Origin: Amylostereum areolatum
Taxonomy: Eukaryota > Basidiomycota > Agaricomycetes > Russulales > Stereaceae
Length of the DNA: 64,000 bases
Reading direction: 5' to 3'
NCBI GenBank assembly: GCA_012932865.1
Contig: SAXG01000093.1
Coordinates: 1-64,000 of the forward strand
Both the position numbers and the translations under genes were made by a program. A model generated the notes under the pieces. It worked only from the letters and a program-made list of their open reading frames with translations. It was not told where the DNA came from and did not search any database. Shown piece by piece: positions 22,901 through 34,282 of this stretch. How positions within the stretch are numbered: the first letter of the stretch is position 1; each line of letters starts with the position of its first letter.

Positions 22901-23254
22901 CCCTCCGTCTCGAATATGAAGAACGCCTCGCCGGCGTCTCCAACTTTCATATGGAACGGGATAAGCTTGCCGTTCACGGTCACATCGACCTGGACACCTA
23001 TGAGCCCTTCGCATTCTGTACAGAGGAGCAGAGACGCGACGTACCTTCTTCTCTCCTGGGCGTAGGACCTGCCACTTTCCGAAGCGAACATGGAATGGCG
23101 AACAGGCGAGCTCCGTGCCGCCGCCCTCCTTGGGTCTACGGATGACGATGACATCAATTGCGCCGGTGAGGGTGGCGGGGTTTATCGGTGGAAGTTCCTT
23201 GTAGTATTGATACGGCGCACTGATTGCGTTCACAGCGCCCCAGAGGTAGTTCAT
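19920..23254 (-). CDS. PAH1: Lipin / phosphatidate phosphatase (PAH1/Ned1 family)
   Basis: Six exons: complement(join(19920..20613, 20686..21153, 21209..21351, 21408..21608, 21658..22989, 23045..23254)), 1,015 residues. The N-LIP domain starts at residue 1 (MNYLWGAVNAISAPYQYY, CSPFHVRFGKWQVLRP, VDVTVNGKLIPFHMKVGDAGEAFF). The C-LIP/LNS2 domain carries the HAD catalytic motif DIDGT at residues 622-626 within HIVVSDIDGTITKSDALGHV, then GRDWTHLGVAKLY and YLTSRAIGQADSTR. It dephosphorylates phosphatidate to diacylglycerol at ER/nuclear membranes and controls lipid storage. A long Ser/Pro-rich middle and an acidic tail (DDEEELEF, EEDVYEEEEAAEQAFDEDLF) are typical phospho-regulated regions. Confidence 0.95.
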
Positions 23255-23662
23255 TCGTCGGTGGCGGGGGCGTCGGGGGCAACACTGGGCGGGAGGTCGA
23301 GCACTCGAGGGCGGGCAAGGACGAGCTGAAACGCGCGTCATTCCGCTTTTGCCGCGTGATTGCGTGGGTCACGTGGCAGACGCGTTTCCGAGGCCCCGAG
23401 CCTTTCGACTTCGCAGTTTCCATCTCTCTGAGGCTCTCCTCTCCGCGCACGAAACCCTGCAACATCGTCAGAATCGCCGTTGTCGTAAGCTCTTGTCGTG
23501 AGAGGACGTATTTAGGTAATCTCACCCGACGAACCCCGGTCTCGACTTCGGTCAGGTATCATGAGATTCATTGCCGGTCGGCCGGTCTGAGGCTTCTGGT
23601 ACTTAAGAACCCGAAGGCGAACAGTTGCTCTCCCTCACCACCACTTGCCCATCACTGGAACA
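23255..23662. other. Divergent promoter region between lipin and epoxide hydrolase genes
   Basis: A 408-bp spacer between two divergent start codons. No ORF or conserved motif beyond general promoter composition was seen. Confidence 0.45.
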
Positions 23663-25086
23663 ATGGATCCCTCGGACCCCGCAAGCTTCAACCACAGGAC
23701 CGAACTCCTTTCCACTGGCCGATCCTACCACTTCGTCGATCAGAAGCCCGAAGAGTATAACCCCGCTTCGACGCTGACCGTCCTCTGTGTGCACGGATTT
23801 CCGGATTGCTGGTGTGTGGCCCACCTTCATTTCCTGTGGGAAGACCTTGTTGACCCGCGGTATGATGAAGGTATGGATGGCGCCACCAGATTCGCCCGTT
23901 GGTCGAGAAAGGTTTCCGCGTCGTCGTCCCGGACATGCTGGGCTACGGAGGGACAGACAAGCCTCAGGCGCCGGAGGAGTACACGACGAAGAAGTTAAGC
24001 GACGACCTCGCTGCTTTGCTGGATGTGGTCGGGGTTCAAAAGACGGTGCGTGCTCTCTCGTATCACCGCCCCTTCGGTTAACTAAACTGCCGCTGCAGAT
24101 CCTGCTGGGACACGACTGGGGAAGCTTCACTGTTGGAAGGTTCGCGCTATGGCACCCTGATAGGCTGCTTTGCCTCGGCATGTGAGCAGCTGTATTCATC
24201 GTCATTCAGCGAGCGTACACAGGCTGACGAACGGTCCGGCATAGGTTCTCCATCCCATGGACCCCGCCGTTGAAGCAGTATATTCCCCTTGAAGCCGTCG
24301 TCCAGCGAATCCCCAACTATTCTTACCAACTATTTTTCTCAAAACCAGAAACGACACCTGTGATCGAGGGTAAAGTGCGTTCTTTTACTATCTAAATGGC
24401 CAGCCGACCCAAGAACGCTGATTGGACTCTAGCTGGATCTATTTTTGAGGCTGTTGTATGATGCTCTCAAGGCCGAGAACCCGATTGTCCAGGGAGATAA
24501 CTTGAAGGACGCCCTCTTGGGTACGAACCCCACCAAACCAACCGATCATCGTTGGCCCACAGACGAGGTACGTAGGACGTGGCAGGCTGCGTCACGGATG
24601 TGACGATGTCGAGAGGCTTGAGACTTGACGGAGGAGACAACCACGTGGGGTTGATATTATGGAAAGCACGTACTGATTAATTTCGGCAGGATTTCGCGTA
24701 CTATGCGTTACAGCTGAAGAACATGAATGGTCCCTTGAACTATTATCGTACGACCAAGTTCCGCTTCGACGAAGAGATCGGTCCGTCACCGATCATCCCC
24801 CAAATAGGGTGTATCTCCTGTTGACGCATGTCTTTCATTAGCGGCGACTCTGCCCTCCAAACTGCCGGACGATCTGAATGTGCTACTGATATGGGGATCG
24901 AAGGACCTGACGACTCCGCCGGAGCGCGTAGAGATTATGAAATCGCAGGTGACACAGTTAGAGCTGCAGAGACTGGATGGGGTGGGTCACTGGGTGATGC
25001 AGGAGGCGAAGGAGAAGGTGACGGGGAAAGTGCTGGAATGGTTGGGAAAAATCGGGTTGTTGCCTCACGCATCGACCAAGCTGTGA
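23663..25086 (+). CDS. Soluble epoxide hydrolase, alpha/beta-hydrolase fold
   Basis: Seven exons: join(23663..23811, 23871..24045, 24099..24181, 24245..24374, 24433..24567, 24690..24780, 24842..25086), 335 residues. The oxyanion motif HGFPDCWYGWRHQ is followed by GYGGTDKP and the nucleophile elbow LLGHDWG (D114). The charge relay is D276 (WGSKDLTTP) and H304 (GVGHWV). Lid tyrosines are present (NYSYQLFF, NYYRTTKF). It opens epoxides to diols through an aspartyl ester. An Asp nucleophile with Trp next to it separates it from haloperoxidases. It is probably cytosolic, as no signal peptide is seen. Confidence 0.93.
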
Positions 25087-25549
25087 GTCGAGTAACACAA
25101 GAGAGTAACCAGAGAAATATACGAGAATGTACCTTCCCCAGCTCTCGACAGCTAAGGACGAGAAGAAGAGATATAATTGTGCTTCTGAGCGACAAATGGC
25201 CAACAGATGAACTTAGGAAAAAGACGCTCGTTCGGGAGCGAGTTGATGACTCAGGCCAATGAGGGATCGTGGGAACCTTCCTGCGCTTTGTTTTCTGTTC
25301 CCGACCACCACCACCACCACCGCAACCTCCCCGCCCCTTCCCCTTCTCCCACCGCCCACAACCTCCCCACATCGCCCACGTTCGCCTTTTTTTCACGGCA
25401 TATATCAGGTTTTTTGGATCGAAAACGGCACTTGAACTTCAAATCGCCACTCCGCCACCAACGCCTTTCCCTTGGTAAGGCTCCGAGACCCAGTCGCTCG
25501 TATCCGTGCTCATCTGCTTCCACAGTTTTCCTAGCCCGGTTCCATCACA
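25087..25549 (+). other. Intergenic region and 5' flank of Btz gene
   Basis: Contains a CCACCACC-rich and C-rich stretch at 25305-25370. No gene was recognised. Confidence 0.4.
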
Positions 25550-28094
25550 ATGCCAGCACCCGTAATGCGTCGTCAAGGATTCGCAGCCGCCTCGAAACGT
25601 GGCATGGCAAGAGGGTTCGCCCCTGGGAACACGGAGAGCAGGGCGCTAAGGTCGCGGCGGCGGGGAAGGGCGCAGGACGGGATGTACAGCGACGAGGACA
25701 TCGAGCGCGAGGCGAGGTCCGACGATTCCGACTCGGACGACGACCCCTCCTCTCTCGACTCTGCCTCCGACTCTGAGACCGAACCCGCCTCCGAGGATGC
25801 ACCGACCACGGCCAACCCGGAAGTCGTCATCCCCAGCTCCCGCCACACTCCCCAGCCCTCCGAGCCCGCCATCTCGAAACCGAACGCCGCCCTTCTGTCC
25901 GGCCCCGTCGTCGACTGGTCCGAGATGGTCGCCGATGAGGCCGCCAACGGCACCGCCGATCTCCCCGTCATCGACTTTGCCGACCTCGACGCCCACCACG
26001 CGAAGCTCAAACGCGCAGTTCCCCGCAAGCAGGCGAAGAAGATGAACAAGAACGTGCCGCCCCCGCCCCCCATCGCACGCGCCACCTCTGCCCCCGCCGC
26101 ATCGCCTTCCCCCGTCCCGCCTTCGCCCGTTCGGGAACCCTCTCCCCCTCTGCCGCCGCCCCATCACGAGACGGATGCGTCCGCCCCCCCACGGCGCGGC
26201 CAGACCGCACGCCAGGCGTACCAGGAACGGCTCGAGAGCGACCCATCGTTCGTGCCCAAGGTGGGTGGATTCTGGGGCCACGACGATCGCCTGCTGGACA
26301 AGGACCTCCGAAGCCTCAGCCCCTGGTGGAGAGGGCGCTGGCAGGGTCGAGGGGCCCCGCGAGGCAGAGGGCGCTTCAACAACGCGTTCATCGCGCGTGG
26401 CCGCGGCGGCGCGTTCGCCCCTAGTCCCACGACCGCAGAGTCTGCGCAGCAGGATGCCCCTCCGCTCGTCGAAGAGGTCCTTCCGCCCGTCGAACGCGAG
26501 TGGAACCACGACGGCTTCGAGGAGATGAAGAAACGGGACGAACAGCGTGCGGCCATGCAGGCGCAACGAGGCTTCGGCGGCTTCCGAGGCGGGCGTGGTG
26601 GTGGATTTATTTCCGGGCGCGGGCGAGGGTTCGGTCGCGCTGGGATGCCATCCGCGCCCTACACCACCCACCTAGCCCCCTCGCCCACTCCGCGCACTTG
26701 GTACGCGATGAAGCCCGAGCGCGTGTGGACGAAGCACCACGAGACGTTCTTGCACTCGGACCCCGCGCTCAAGCCGAGGGTGGGACTCGGGCCCGGCTAC
26801 CGCATCAAGCTCTCTGGGAAGCAGGACGAGACCGTTGTGCGCGCGCCACCACGGACGTGGCCCTCGGCTGCTCCCGAAGCGTCGTCGTCGTCGTCGACCC
26901 AATCCCCGAGGCCGACGGCGGAGCCTGTCGTCGTCGTACGCATCCCACGCGCTGGCAAGGCCAAAGCCGAGCCTGAGCAGGCCCCTGCACCGACGGAGCT
27001 TCCTCCTGTCGAGGAGGAATCCGTGGTGACTGCGGTTGCCCCGCCCATGGACGAGGCGTCGTTCACCATCACCCAACCGCCGCCTGCTACCGTCATCCCG
27101 ATCCCAGCGCAACCCACGTCCGTTGAGCCCGAGCAGGCCGCCTACGTCCATCTCCCTCCCTCCCAGCCCCTGTCCGCTCCCGAGCCTGCCTACCCTCCGC
27201 CCGAACGGGGCGTCCCCGTCCCGCACGTTCCAGAGGACGTTTCTGCCATGCCCCCACCCGACAGCGCGCTTTGGAATCCGTCACACGCTCCCCGGGAGAT
27301 GGAGACGCAGCCCGAGCCGCCCGTGCCCGCGCCAGACACACAAGCGCCCGTTCTGCCGCCCATCCAGACGTCGGTGTACCACTCGCCCATGCACGTCCCC
27401 TCGCCGTCGTACGGGTCGCCGTACGCGTACACGCCCCTCCCGCCTGGCATCGCGGTCAACCAGCAAGGGGTATACGTACGAGGTCGCCACCGGTCGGGTC
27501 GTGTACCTCCAGCCTGCGCCGCCGCCACCGCCTCCCCCGTCGATGTACCAGCACCAGCCTCCGGTCATGGGCATACACGCGCACCCGCCGGGTCTGCCGT
27601 TCGTCCCGCAGCACTTCCACCACCACTCGCACTCGCACTCGAGCATCTCCCTGAGCCCGGACCCACACCAGCACCAGCACCCGCACCCGCACTCGCCCAC
27701 GCCGGCCGTCCCCCTGTTCGCGGAGACGCCGATCTTCGCGCCGCCGCGGCAGAGCAGTCGGATTGAGATCCGGAGGCCGAACGCGGAGGACGAGGGGAAG
27801 AAGAGCGCTTCGCCGCGTCCGAGGGGTCCGTCTGGGCTTCGGGCGAGCGTTACTTTGGATCAGGAGGGGGTGGCGAGGGTGCCGGAGTTTTATCCGAGGG
27901 AGCAGCAGATGATGATGGAGGGGATGGGGTACTCGCCGTACCCTCAGCAGCAGCAACAGTATTACTATCCGGAGCAGCACTATGCGTACCCGCATAACCC
28001 GTACGAGCAGGCTCCCCCGCCCCCGCCCCCGCCTCCGCAGATGCAGTACGAGTATCCGCCGGAGATGCGGGGACCACCGGGAGTGTACTACTAG
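25550..28094 (+). CDS. Btz-domain protein (CASC3/Barentsz-like, exon junction complex), one-base frameshift
   Basis: A single long frame starts MPAPVMRRQG. An acidic patch (DSDSDDDPSSLDSASDSETE) precedes the Btz/SELOR motif at about residues 230-270: DPSFVPKVGGFWGHDDR, then LSPWWRGRWQGRGAPRGRGR. This is the eIF4A-III-binding signature of CASC3. The rest is Pro-rich, with His-rich and Tyr/Gln-rich C-terminal blocks. At 27467-27470 a G4 run carries one base too many. Removing it joins GIAVNQQG to YTYEVATGRVVYLQ and continues to the stop at 28094, for about 847 residues. The expected role is in the exon junction complex and mRNA fate. Function is inferred from the Btz motif only. Confidence 0.8.
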
Positions 28095-28809
28095 ACGGCA
28101 TTCCTTCTGGCTCCTCTCTTGTTCGTTTGTTTATAGTTCAGTTCTTTCACGCACGCGTCCTCATTCCCCACTCCTCATCCCCCTCCTCATCCACGTTACG
28201 TTCTTGCCTTGCTTTCTGTTTGTTCGTTCGCTGTTATATTGACGATTGCGATGCCCTCTACTCTTATCCCCCGGCCCCGGTTCTTTCTTCTTACTCGTTT
28301 CTGTTTTTGCTGGTCGTGTCTGTGTTTCGCGCCGTTTTACTGTATCGTCCAATGCCCCCGAGTCTTGCTGTTATCCTCCGTCTGTTTGCCCTACATCGCC
28401 CGCCATCCATGTCATCCCTCCGTTAGCCACTCTTCTCCAGACCCCGCTGCCCCCCGTCCCCATCCCCCCGTCCATACATGTTCATGTCAATCTGTACATA
28501 TCCCGCGCATGCCCCCCCGTAGTAGTTCCACACCTAAGTTGCTTAAGTTTTATTACGACTCCTTGTCCTTTCCCTTGACTTATCGGCCTTTTTCTTGGAT
28601 ACGGTCGGACACGGTCGGTTCGATGACGATTCTGTTGATCTTTTTGGTCTCCTTTCGGTCCGCAGACACGCTGGCTTGCTTGTGGACGGGTGCGGGTTGC
28701 ACTTGTATGTACGATACTCCGAATAAAGTAGAGCTGATAGGCCATCCGGTTCTGAGAGTGAGAACGGAAGGAAACGGATGCATTGTACGGGATGATGGTA
28801 CAAGGTCTA
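28095..28809. other. Convergent intergenic region
   Basis: Pyrimidine-rich 3' flank of the Btz gene meeting the 3' end of the NDUFB9 gene. No gene or RNA was recognised. Confidence 0.45.
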
Positions 28810-29415
28810 TCAATGGTGGGCTTCGTGGTCGACAATAGGACCGACGGGGGGCTGTGAGGCAGGGTAGGCGTAAGGAGACGAGCAGCGTGAAATTGAATGC
28901 AAGAAAGACGCACGGGTGCATTACGTTCCCTGGTTCGAGAGTATGCGTGAGCTGGGCGGCATATTCAGGTTAGGGCGGGAAGACGTACCATTTGGTTCCA
29001 CCGGGCATCATGGACGCTGAGGACGAGGCATGTATGAGTATCAACACAAAGTGAGGAAAGAGAAAAACATACGGATGTAAGGGTCTGGGTGCTTGACCGT
29101 CGCGAGGTCCGCCTCGGCCTTTTCGAGCAGCGTAGCGAGCGCACGGGGGTCGTGCACGTCCCTACCGCCCCAAACAACCGTCAGTTTTCCAGTCATCTAA
29201 CGGCCCTTGCTTTCACACGCCCCCCGCCCAGTCGCCGCCCCTCCGAAATCAAAACAAAGCATTCACCTGTTAGCGTCGAAACGCGCGCGGATGGCGAGCG
29301 CGCGCGGTCGGAAGAGGTCGTAGCGGACGACCCAGTCGCGCTCGTTCTTGAGCATGCGCTTGTAGAGAGATTTGACGTAGGAGCGGTGCGCCGCCGTGAA
29401 TGGGCTCGTCGACAT
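28810..29415 (-). CDS. NDUFB9: Mitochondrial complex I subunit NDUFB9 (LYR family)
   Basis: Five exons: complement(join(28810..28851, 28914..28929, 28989..29016, 29073..29161, 29267..29415)), 107 residues. One exon is only 16 nt. The LYR-type start HRSYVKSLYKRMLKNERDWVV is followed by RARFDANRDVHDP, LLEKAEADLATVKHPDPYI and the diagnostic PSMMPGGTKWERN. These match NDUFB9 in order. It is an accessory subunit of NADH:ubiquinone oxidoreductase that binds acyl carrier protein through the LYR motif. The gene is divergent from RRN3, with 196 bp between starts. Confidence 0.9.
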
Positions 29416-29611
29416 CTTCGCGGGGCGGCGTCGTCGACGATGGTGAAGGTGGTGGTGAGTGGAATACTTGTGTCGGCGCGCCGGTCAACGCCGAGCTCGA
29501 CGTCCGCGCGCTTGATTATGTAACCCGATTGATTTCTCTCTTCACCTTGCCGCAACCGCTTTTGAGCATAAAAACCAACCGACACCCACGCCGCCCTGAC
29601 TCGTTGGATAT

Positions 29612-32125
29612 ATGGATCCGCACTCGCGCCACTCGCAGTTCAACCAACGCCATCCGAAGGCGGGCCCTCTGTCTTTTGCGTCGAAACAGCAGGAAATGGC
29701 ATCGGTGGGCAAGACCGCGTCTTCGTTGGACGGGTTCGCGAAGAAGGCTGGGATGGCGACGCCAGGCGGTGGCAGGAAAAAGTCGGGGGCGTCGATCACG
29801 ATGGGCATGGGCGTTGGTGGGATGAGGCCGATCGCGACGAACTCGAGGATCAAGCAGGAGGAGCGGTTGCGGAACGACATGTATTTGTCGTTCGTGAGCA
29901 ACGCGCTGCTGCAAAAGTCGATGGTGAGTCTGGATGTCTTTTAAAATGGAGTATGCGAGATGGTGGGGCGGGGGAAGAGCAGCGAGCTTGTTCTTTTTGC
30001 TTTCAAGTTCCGTGGATTTTTTTCGTGGGGCTGACGGGTTTGGATTCGCAGGGAAACCAAGACGCGTTCGACGAGCTCGTCGACCAGTTCACGCTTAAAA
30101 GAGGCGGGGCAGACGCACAGTCGCCCGTGCCCCAGCTCCGGCTGTGGATCCAAGCGCTCACCCACGTCGTCTCCCGGCTCGATCGAACACACACGCCGCT
30201 TGTCGACGCAATCGTGCGCATGCCGTGGATGACCCTCGACTCGAGCTTCGTCAAAACATATACATCCTTCGTTGGCATCCTCGTCAGCGCAAAGCCGGAG
30301 TACCTATCCATGGTTCTTGCCAGAATCGCACAGGGGTTCACATATCGTGCGCAGTCTGGCGCTACCCTGTCCTGGCCGGTAGCTAACTCGTTGCTTAGAA
30401 TCAGGGCTGCAAGCTTTGGACGCCGGGCTTCCGGAGAGCTCATCGACACCCCTCACCAGACGCATCGTCTACGATCGGATCCATGTCCTCCTCCAGCAAA
30501 TCATTTCCCTCATACCGACGCTGCCATCCACACTCCATCCCCTCCTCGCGCGCAACTTTCCCCACAAACGTCAGAACAAAGCTGCCCAAATAACCTACAT
30601 CCGCAATATGCTTCGCATATCCGATTACTGCCCCGAGATCGCCGACCGTATCCTCGCCACGATCATAGACCGCGCCATCCAGATTGACGTGCGTCGTTTG
30701 TCTCCGTTCTTGTTTTCCAACAGCTTATACGTCATGAGCAGGTCGAGATTCAAGTCGAGCTGGAAGAGCTAGAGGCAGCCGAGGAGACGGAGGACTCGCC
30801 CCTGTTTGAATTGGACCCGTTCGATACACTCGTTGGCCAAGAGGGCGACCCCACATCAGACAACGAGGACGACGGGGACGATTTCTCTGATCTATCCTCC
30901 GAAGGTGACGAAGTGGACGATGACGACGTCACACCCGCAGCCACACCCATCGACGTCGATCACATCACCGACATGGTTGGCAAACTAGACTCGATCCTCA
31001 AACTCATCTTTGACCACTTCAACGCCACTTTACAAGACCCCGCCCCAGGACCTCCAGACCCCGACCTACATGTGCTCACTCCAGAAGGCCTACACTCCCT
31101 TATGCACACGCAATTCCACACGTTGCTTGCCATCTTTGAGCGAACGATTCTACGCACGTTCAAATCACGGTACACGCAGTTCCTCGTTTTTTGGTTTGCC
31201 TCGCTCGACTCCGAGTTCAGCGACACGTTCACGGGCGAACTCATCGGGAAGGCACTGATGGACGACCACCACCCTGTGGTGACGCGCGCCGCCGCCGCGA
31301 GCTACCTGGCGAGCTTCGTCAGCCGGGCGACATTCGTGGACCGAGAGTCGACACGGAGCGTCGTGAAGATCGTGTGCAATTTTCTGCGGAGCCAGCTGGA
31401 CGTGTTCGAGGGGGTGGGTTTGGTGTATGACACGAAACCGGCACCGTCGAGCGTCGTATACGCCGTCACGCAGGCCATGTTTCTTATGTTTTGTTTTCGG
31501 TGGAGGGACCTGCAGGAGGACACGGATGCGGACGAGTTCGATATGGCGACGGGCGGGGGTAGGAAGTGGATGACGGAGTTGAACGTGATGCAGCGCATCG
31601 TGACGTCGGCGCTGAATCCCTTGTTGGTCGGTCTTCCCTCACCTTCCTTGTTGTTGCGCACCTCTCTTACATCGACAACGTGGGCTGTAGGTTTGCTCGG
31701 ACAACGTCGTGCAGCAGTTTGCGCGCGTGGCGCAGGCGACGGGGTTTATCTACGTCTACCCCATCCTCGAGGCGAACAAACGGCACGAATTCGTGCCCAC
31801 CACCAGCGCGGCGTTTGCACCAAGCAAGGCTTTTGGTACGGCCGTCTTTGGCGACAAGGTCCTCGGCGAACTCAACACGTTCTTTCCGTTCGACCCCTAT
31901 AAGTTGCCAAAGTCCGCCTCCTATGTCGAGAAGGTGTATCGAGAGTGGTCGTCCGTGGCCATCGAGGTCGACGATGACGAGGAAGAAGAAGAGGAGGAGG
32001 AGGAAATGGGAGGAGATGTTATCGGGATGATGATACGTGCGCCGACGGAGGAGGCTGCAGATGGATTGGGCGAGTCGTTTGGCGGGATGAGCATCAGTCC
32101 GGCGCCCACCCGCCCTGGTGTTTGA
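29612..32125 (+). CDS. RRN3: RNA polymerase I transcription initiation factor RRN3 (TIF-IA)
   Basis: Five exons: join(29612..29923, 30052..30346, 30399..30688, 30742..31626, 31691..32125), 738 residues. The HEAT-repeat body has hallmark segments ERLRNDMYLSFVSNALLQKS, LWIQALTHVVSRLD, HPVVTRAAAASYLASFVSRA, QAMFLMFCFRWRDL and LNTFFPFDPYKLPKSASYVE. The last is the family's C-terminal signature. A conserved acidic serine patch is present (DEDDGDDFSDLSSEGDEVDDDD-like, split here). RRN3 bridges Pol I and core factor at rDNA promoters and is regulated by phosphorylation. A run of nine Glu residues lies near the C-terminus. Confidence 0.94.
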
Positions 32126-32398
32126 AGCTTGAAGCCTCTGTCTGTTCGTCCTCCCCTGCTATCGTGATGCTATCTTACGCCCTTGCTTTGCCATGTTTCT
32201 GTACCTGCCATCAGATGATTTCATACTCTTCACAGAAGCGTGAAAGCTGGAGCTTTGGGGTCGAGGCGAGGAAACACGAGGACGACACGAGGCTGGCTGC
32301 ACGCGCGCGATAAATCATCAAGCCAGCCGAAATCCGCCTTTCAAGCTTTCCCCACCAGGCTTTCCTCCCATTCCTTACCCAGCAGTGCCTCTGCGCCC

Positions 32399-33424
32399 AT
32401 GCTCAAAACAAGTGTCATCGAGCCTCTCCCACCTCCCGCCAAAGCTCCGGCTGAGCCGGAGCCTGATCACTCCCTTTATGGCCGCCTGGGCTGCCACCCG
32501 AGCGATGAGTTCTGGCTGGAAGACGGAAGCATCATCCTCGTCTGCGCAACGGTCGGTTTCCGCGTGCACCGCAGCGTGCTGGCCATGCATTCAGAGGTGT
32601 TCCGGGATATGTTCACGGTCGGGAGGAAGGACGACCAGGGGGAGATGTTCGATGGGTGTCTCGTGTTGCGGCTGCAGGACGCGGCGGAGGACATCAAGTA
32701 TCTGCTACGCGCGCTCTATTATCGGGAGTAAGTGCACGAGTCCGCGTTGGAGAAGGATCGCGGTGGGCTGACGCGTGGTGTGCGCTTCGACAGGTTCGCG
32801 CAGGACAAGCGCGCGCTCAGCTTGTTCGTGCTAGCTGCTGTCCTGCGCATGGCGACCAAATACATCATCCAGAGCCTTCGCCGCGAGCTCGTGGCCTACG
32901 TGCTCGTGCTCTTCCCTTCCTCGCGCGCCGGCTGCCGCACCCTCCTGCGCAACCCAGACATCGTCCCCGTCGACTTCAACCCGCTCCTCGGCGTCGAGAT
33001 CGCGCTCACGTGCGACCTGCCGATCCTGCTGCCCGTCGCGTGCTACGGCGCGGCGCGGATGGAGCTCAAGGCCGTGTACGACGGATTCAGGCTGGGCGAT
33101 GGGCGGTGGGTGAGGGTCGGGCCTGAGACGGCGAGGACGTGCGTTTATTTCAGGGAGGCGCTGGGGAGGCTCGTGGAGAGGAGCGTGCATGAGGAGCCGT
33201 TGAAGGCGGGATGGTATAGCGATTCGGGAGGGTTGGTGGGGGCGCACGATAAGTGTCCCGGGATCGGGGCGGGGATGGTGAGGGAGATGGAGGCGAGGTA
33301 TAGGACGCTGAGGTGCGACGTTGTTTGTGGGTCGTTGCCTTACGGGGCGCAGGAGGGGTCCAGCATCCTGGTGAAGGGCGTGGATCAGCTTTGCGAGGGG
33401 TGTCTTGGGAGGATGGATAGATGA
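32399..33424 (+). CDS. BTB/POZ domain protein
   Basis: Two exons: join(32399..32727, 32794..33424), 319 residues. The BTB core spans about residues 35-150, with FWLEDGSIILVCATVGFRVHRSVLAMHSEVFRDMF, then LRLQDAAEDIKYLLRALYY and ALSLFVLAAVLRMATKYIIQSLRRELV. This is the BTB architecture typical of large Agaricomycete families. Such proteins often act as adaptors, but no partner can be named. The C-terminal part has paired cysteines (HDKCPG, LRCDVVCG, LCEGCLGR) that may bind zinc. The gene follows RRN3 by 273 bp on the same strand. Confidence 0.88.
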
Positions 33425-33971
33425 GAGAAGGAAGTGCAGGGCCTGATTTGGAAGGGGCTGCCGGCGGCGTGCGGGTGGAAGGGTGGGTGGGATGTGCTGA
33501 GGGCGTCCAGTCCCGAGTGATAGGCCTTGGCCCGTCCGAGGTTTGGGTGGCTTGGACCGCGCCCGTTTCCTTCTTTCCTTTCTTGTTGTATCCTTGTACC
33601 CGCGGTTCGGCGCTGTATTCTCAAACACAGATATCCTGTCTCTTATTATGTACCGCATGAGTGATTTACTGCCCAGTAGTACATTGTAGTAAGAACATGC
33701 TGAACCTGCTTTTCCGCGCGCTATGGTTCGGTCAATTCTACCGCGTTCCATGTTTCGATGGAGTACTTATCCGTGTTCAACGCTCATGACCTTATAATGT
33801 TTCGCTATAGATGTTCTCAATCTTGAATCCTGTTGTACGCCGTTGGCTATCATTAAATAACTTGAAGATGTCGATACCATCATCATGCATGTTACTAAGT
33901 ACTATAGTCGCGGAGTCAGATCATGTACGACATTGCATCATGACCTGTTTGATGCTCGACGCTCAACTTCC
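33425..33971. other. Intergenic region between BTB gene and U1 copy B
   Basis: No supported gene. The last part leads into the U1 promoter. Confidence 0.45.
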
Positions 33972-34042
33972 GACACCCGTCGCCCGTCCCCACATCAAGG
34001 ACCTGCACACCCGGGTCCGTGCCCGCCCCCAGCGTATAAAAG
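33972..34042 (+). promoter_or_regulatory. U1 copy B promoter (TATA and upstream elements)
   Basis: A 22-bp element beginning GACACCCGTCGC sits at 33972-33993 (about -98 to -77). CGGGTCCGTGCCCG is at 34012-34025 and TATAAAAG at 34035-34042, 35 bp before the RNA start. Each element is shared with copy A at nearly the same distance, which supports function in snRNA transcription. Confidence 0.7.
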
Positions 34043-34069
34043 CCACCCACCTCGCGTTGATGGAACCTC

Positions 34070-34244
34070 ATACTTACCTTGATGGCACAGTCCCCTTCAC
34101 GTACCTGGGGTTGTGGGCCACGGGGTCCTTCCATAGCACGGCGACCCTGTCCATACAGAGGGAACTCGCGGTTTGTACATGCTTCGGTGTGTGCACCGTC
34201 GCAATATTTCCCTGTCCCGCTTCGGCCCTCGGGCTGGGCGGGCC
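34070..34244 (+). ncRNA. U1 spliceosomal snRNA, copy B
   Basis: The 175 bases are identical to copy A, starting ATACTTACCT. The secondary structure is as in copy A: three stem-loops including a UUCG-capped one, a single-stranded AATATTT region and a strong 3' hairpin. Sequence identity stops within a few bases of GGGCGGGCC, which marks the RNA 3' end, although a downstream block is again conserved. The flanks differ from copy A, so this is an older gene duplication held identical by selection or conversion, not an assembly duplicate. Confidence 0.88.
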
Positions 34245-34268
34245 CCTTTTTTATGTCGGTTTATCTCG

Positions 34269-34282
34269 CTAACCCTAACCCT
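34269..34282 (+). promoter_or_regulatory. TTAGGG-type motif downstream of U1 copy B
   Basis: CTAACCCTAACCCT lies 25 bp after the RNA, preceded by TGTCGGTTTATCTCG. The same block follows copy A. It is a candidate 3'-processing or chromatin element. Confidence 0.45.

Noticed and set aside
26000..27700. Several long frames on the other strand and in alternative frames over the Btz gene
   Set aside because: They arise from GC-rich, repeat-like Pro/Ser codons. None carries a domain, while the main frame has the Btz motif.
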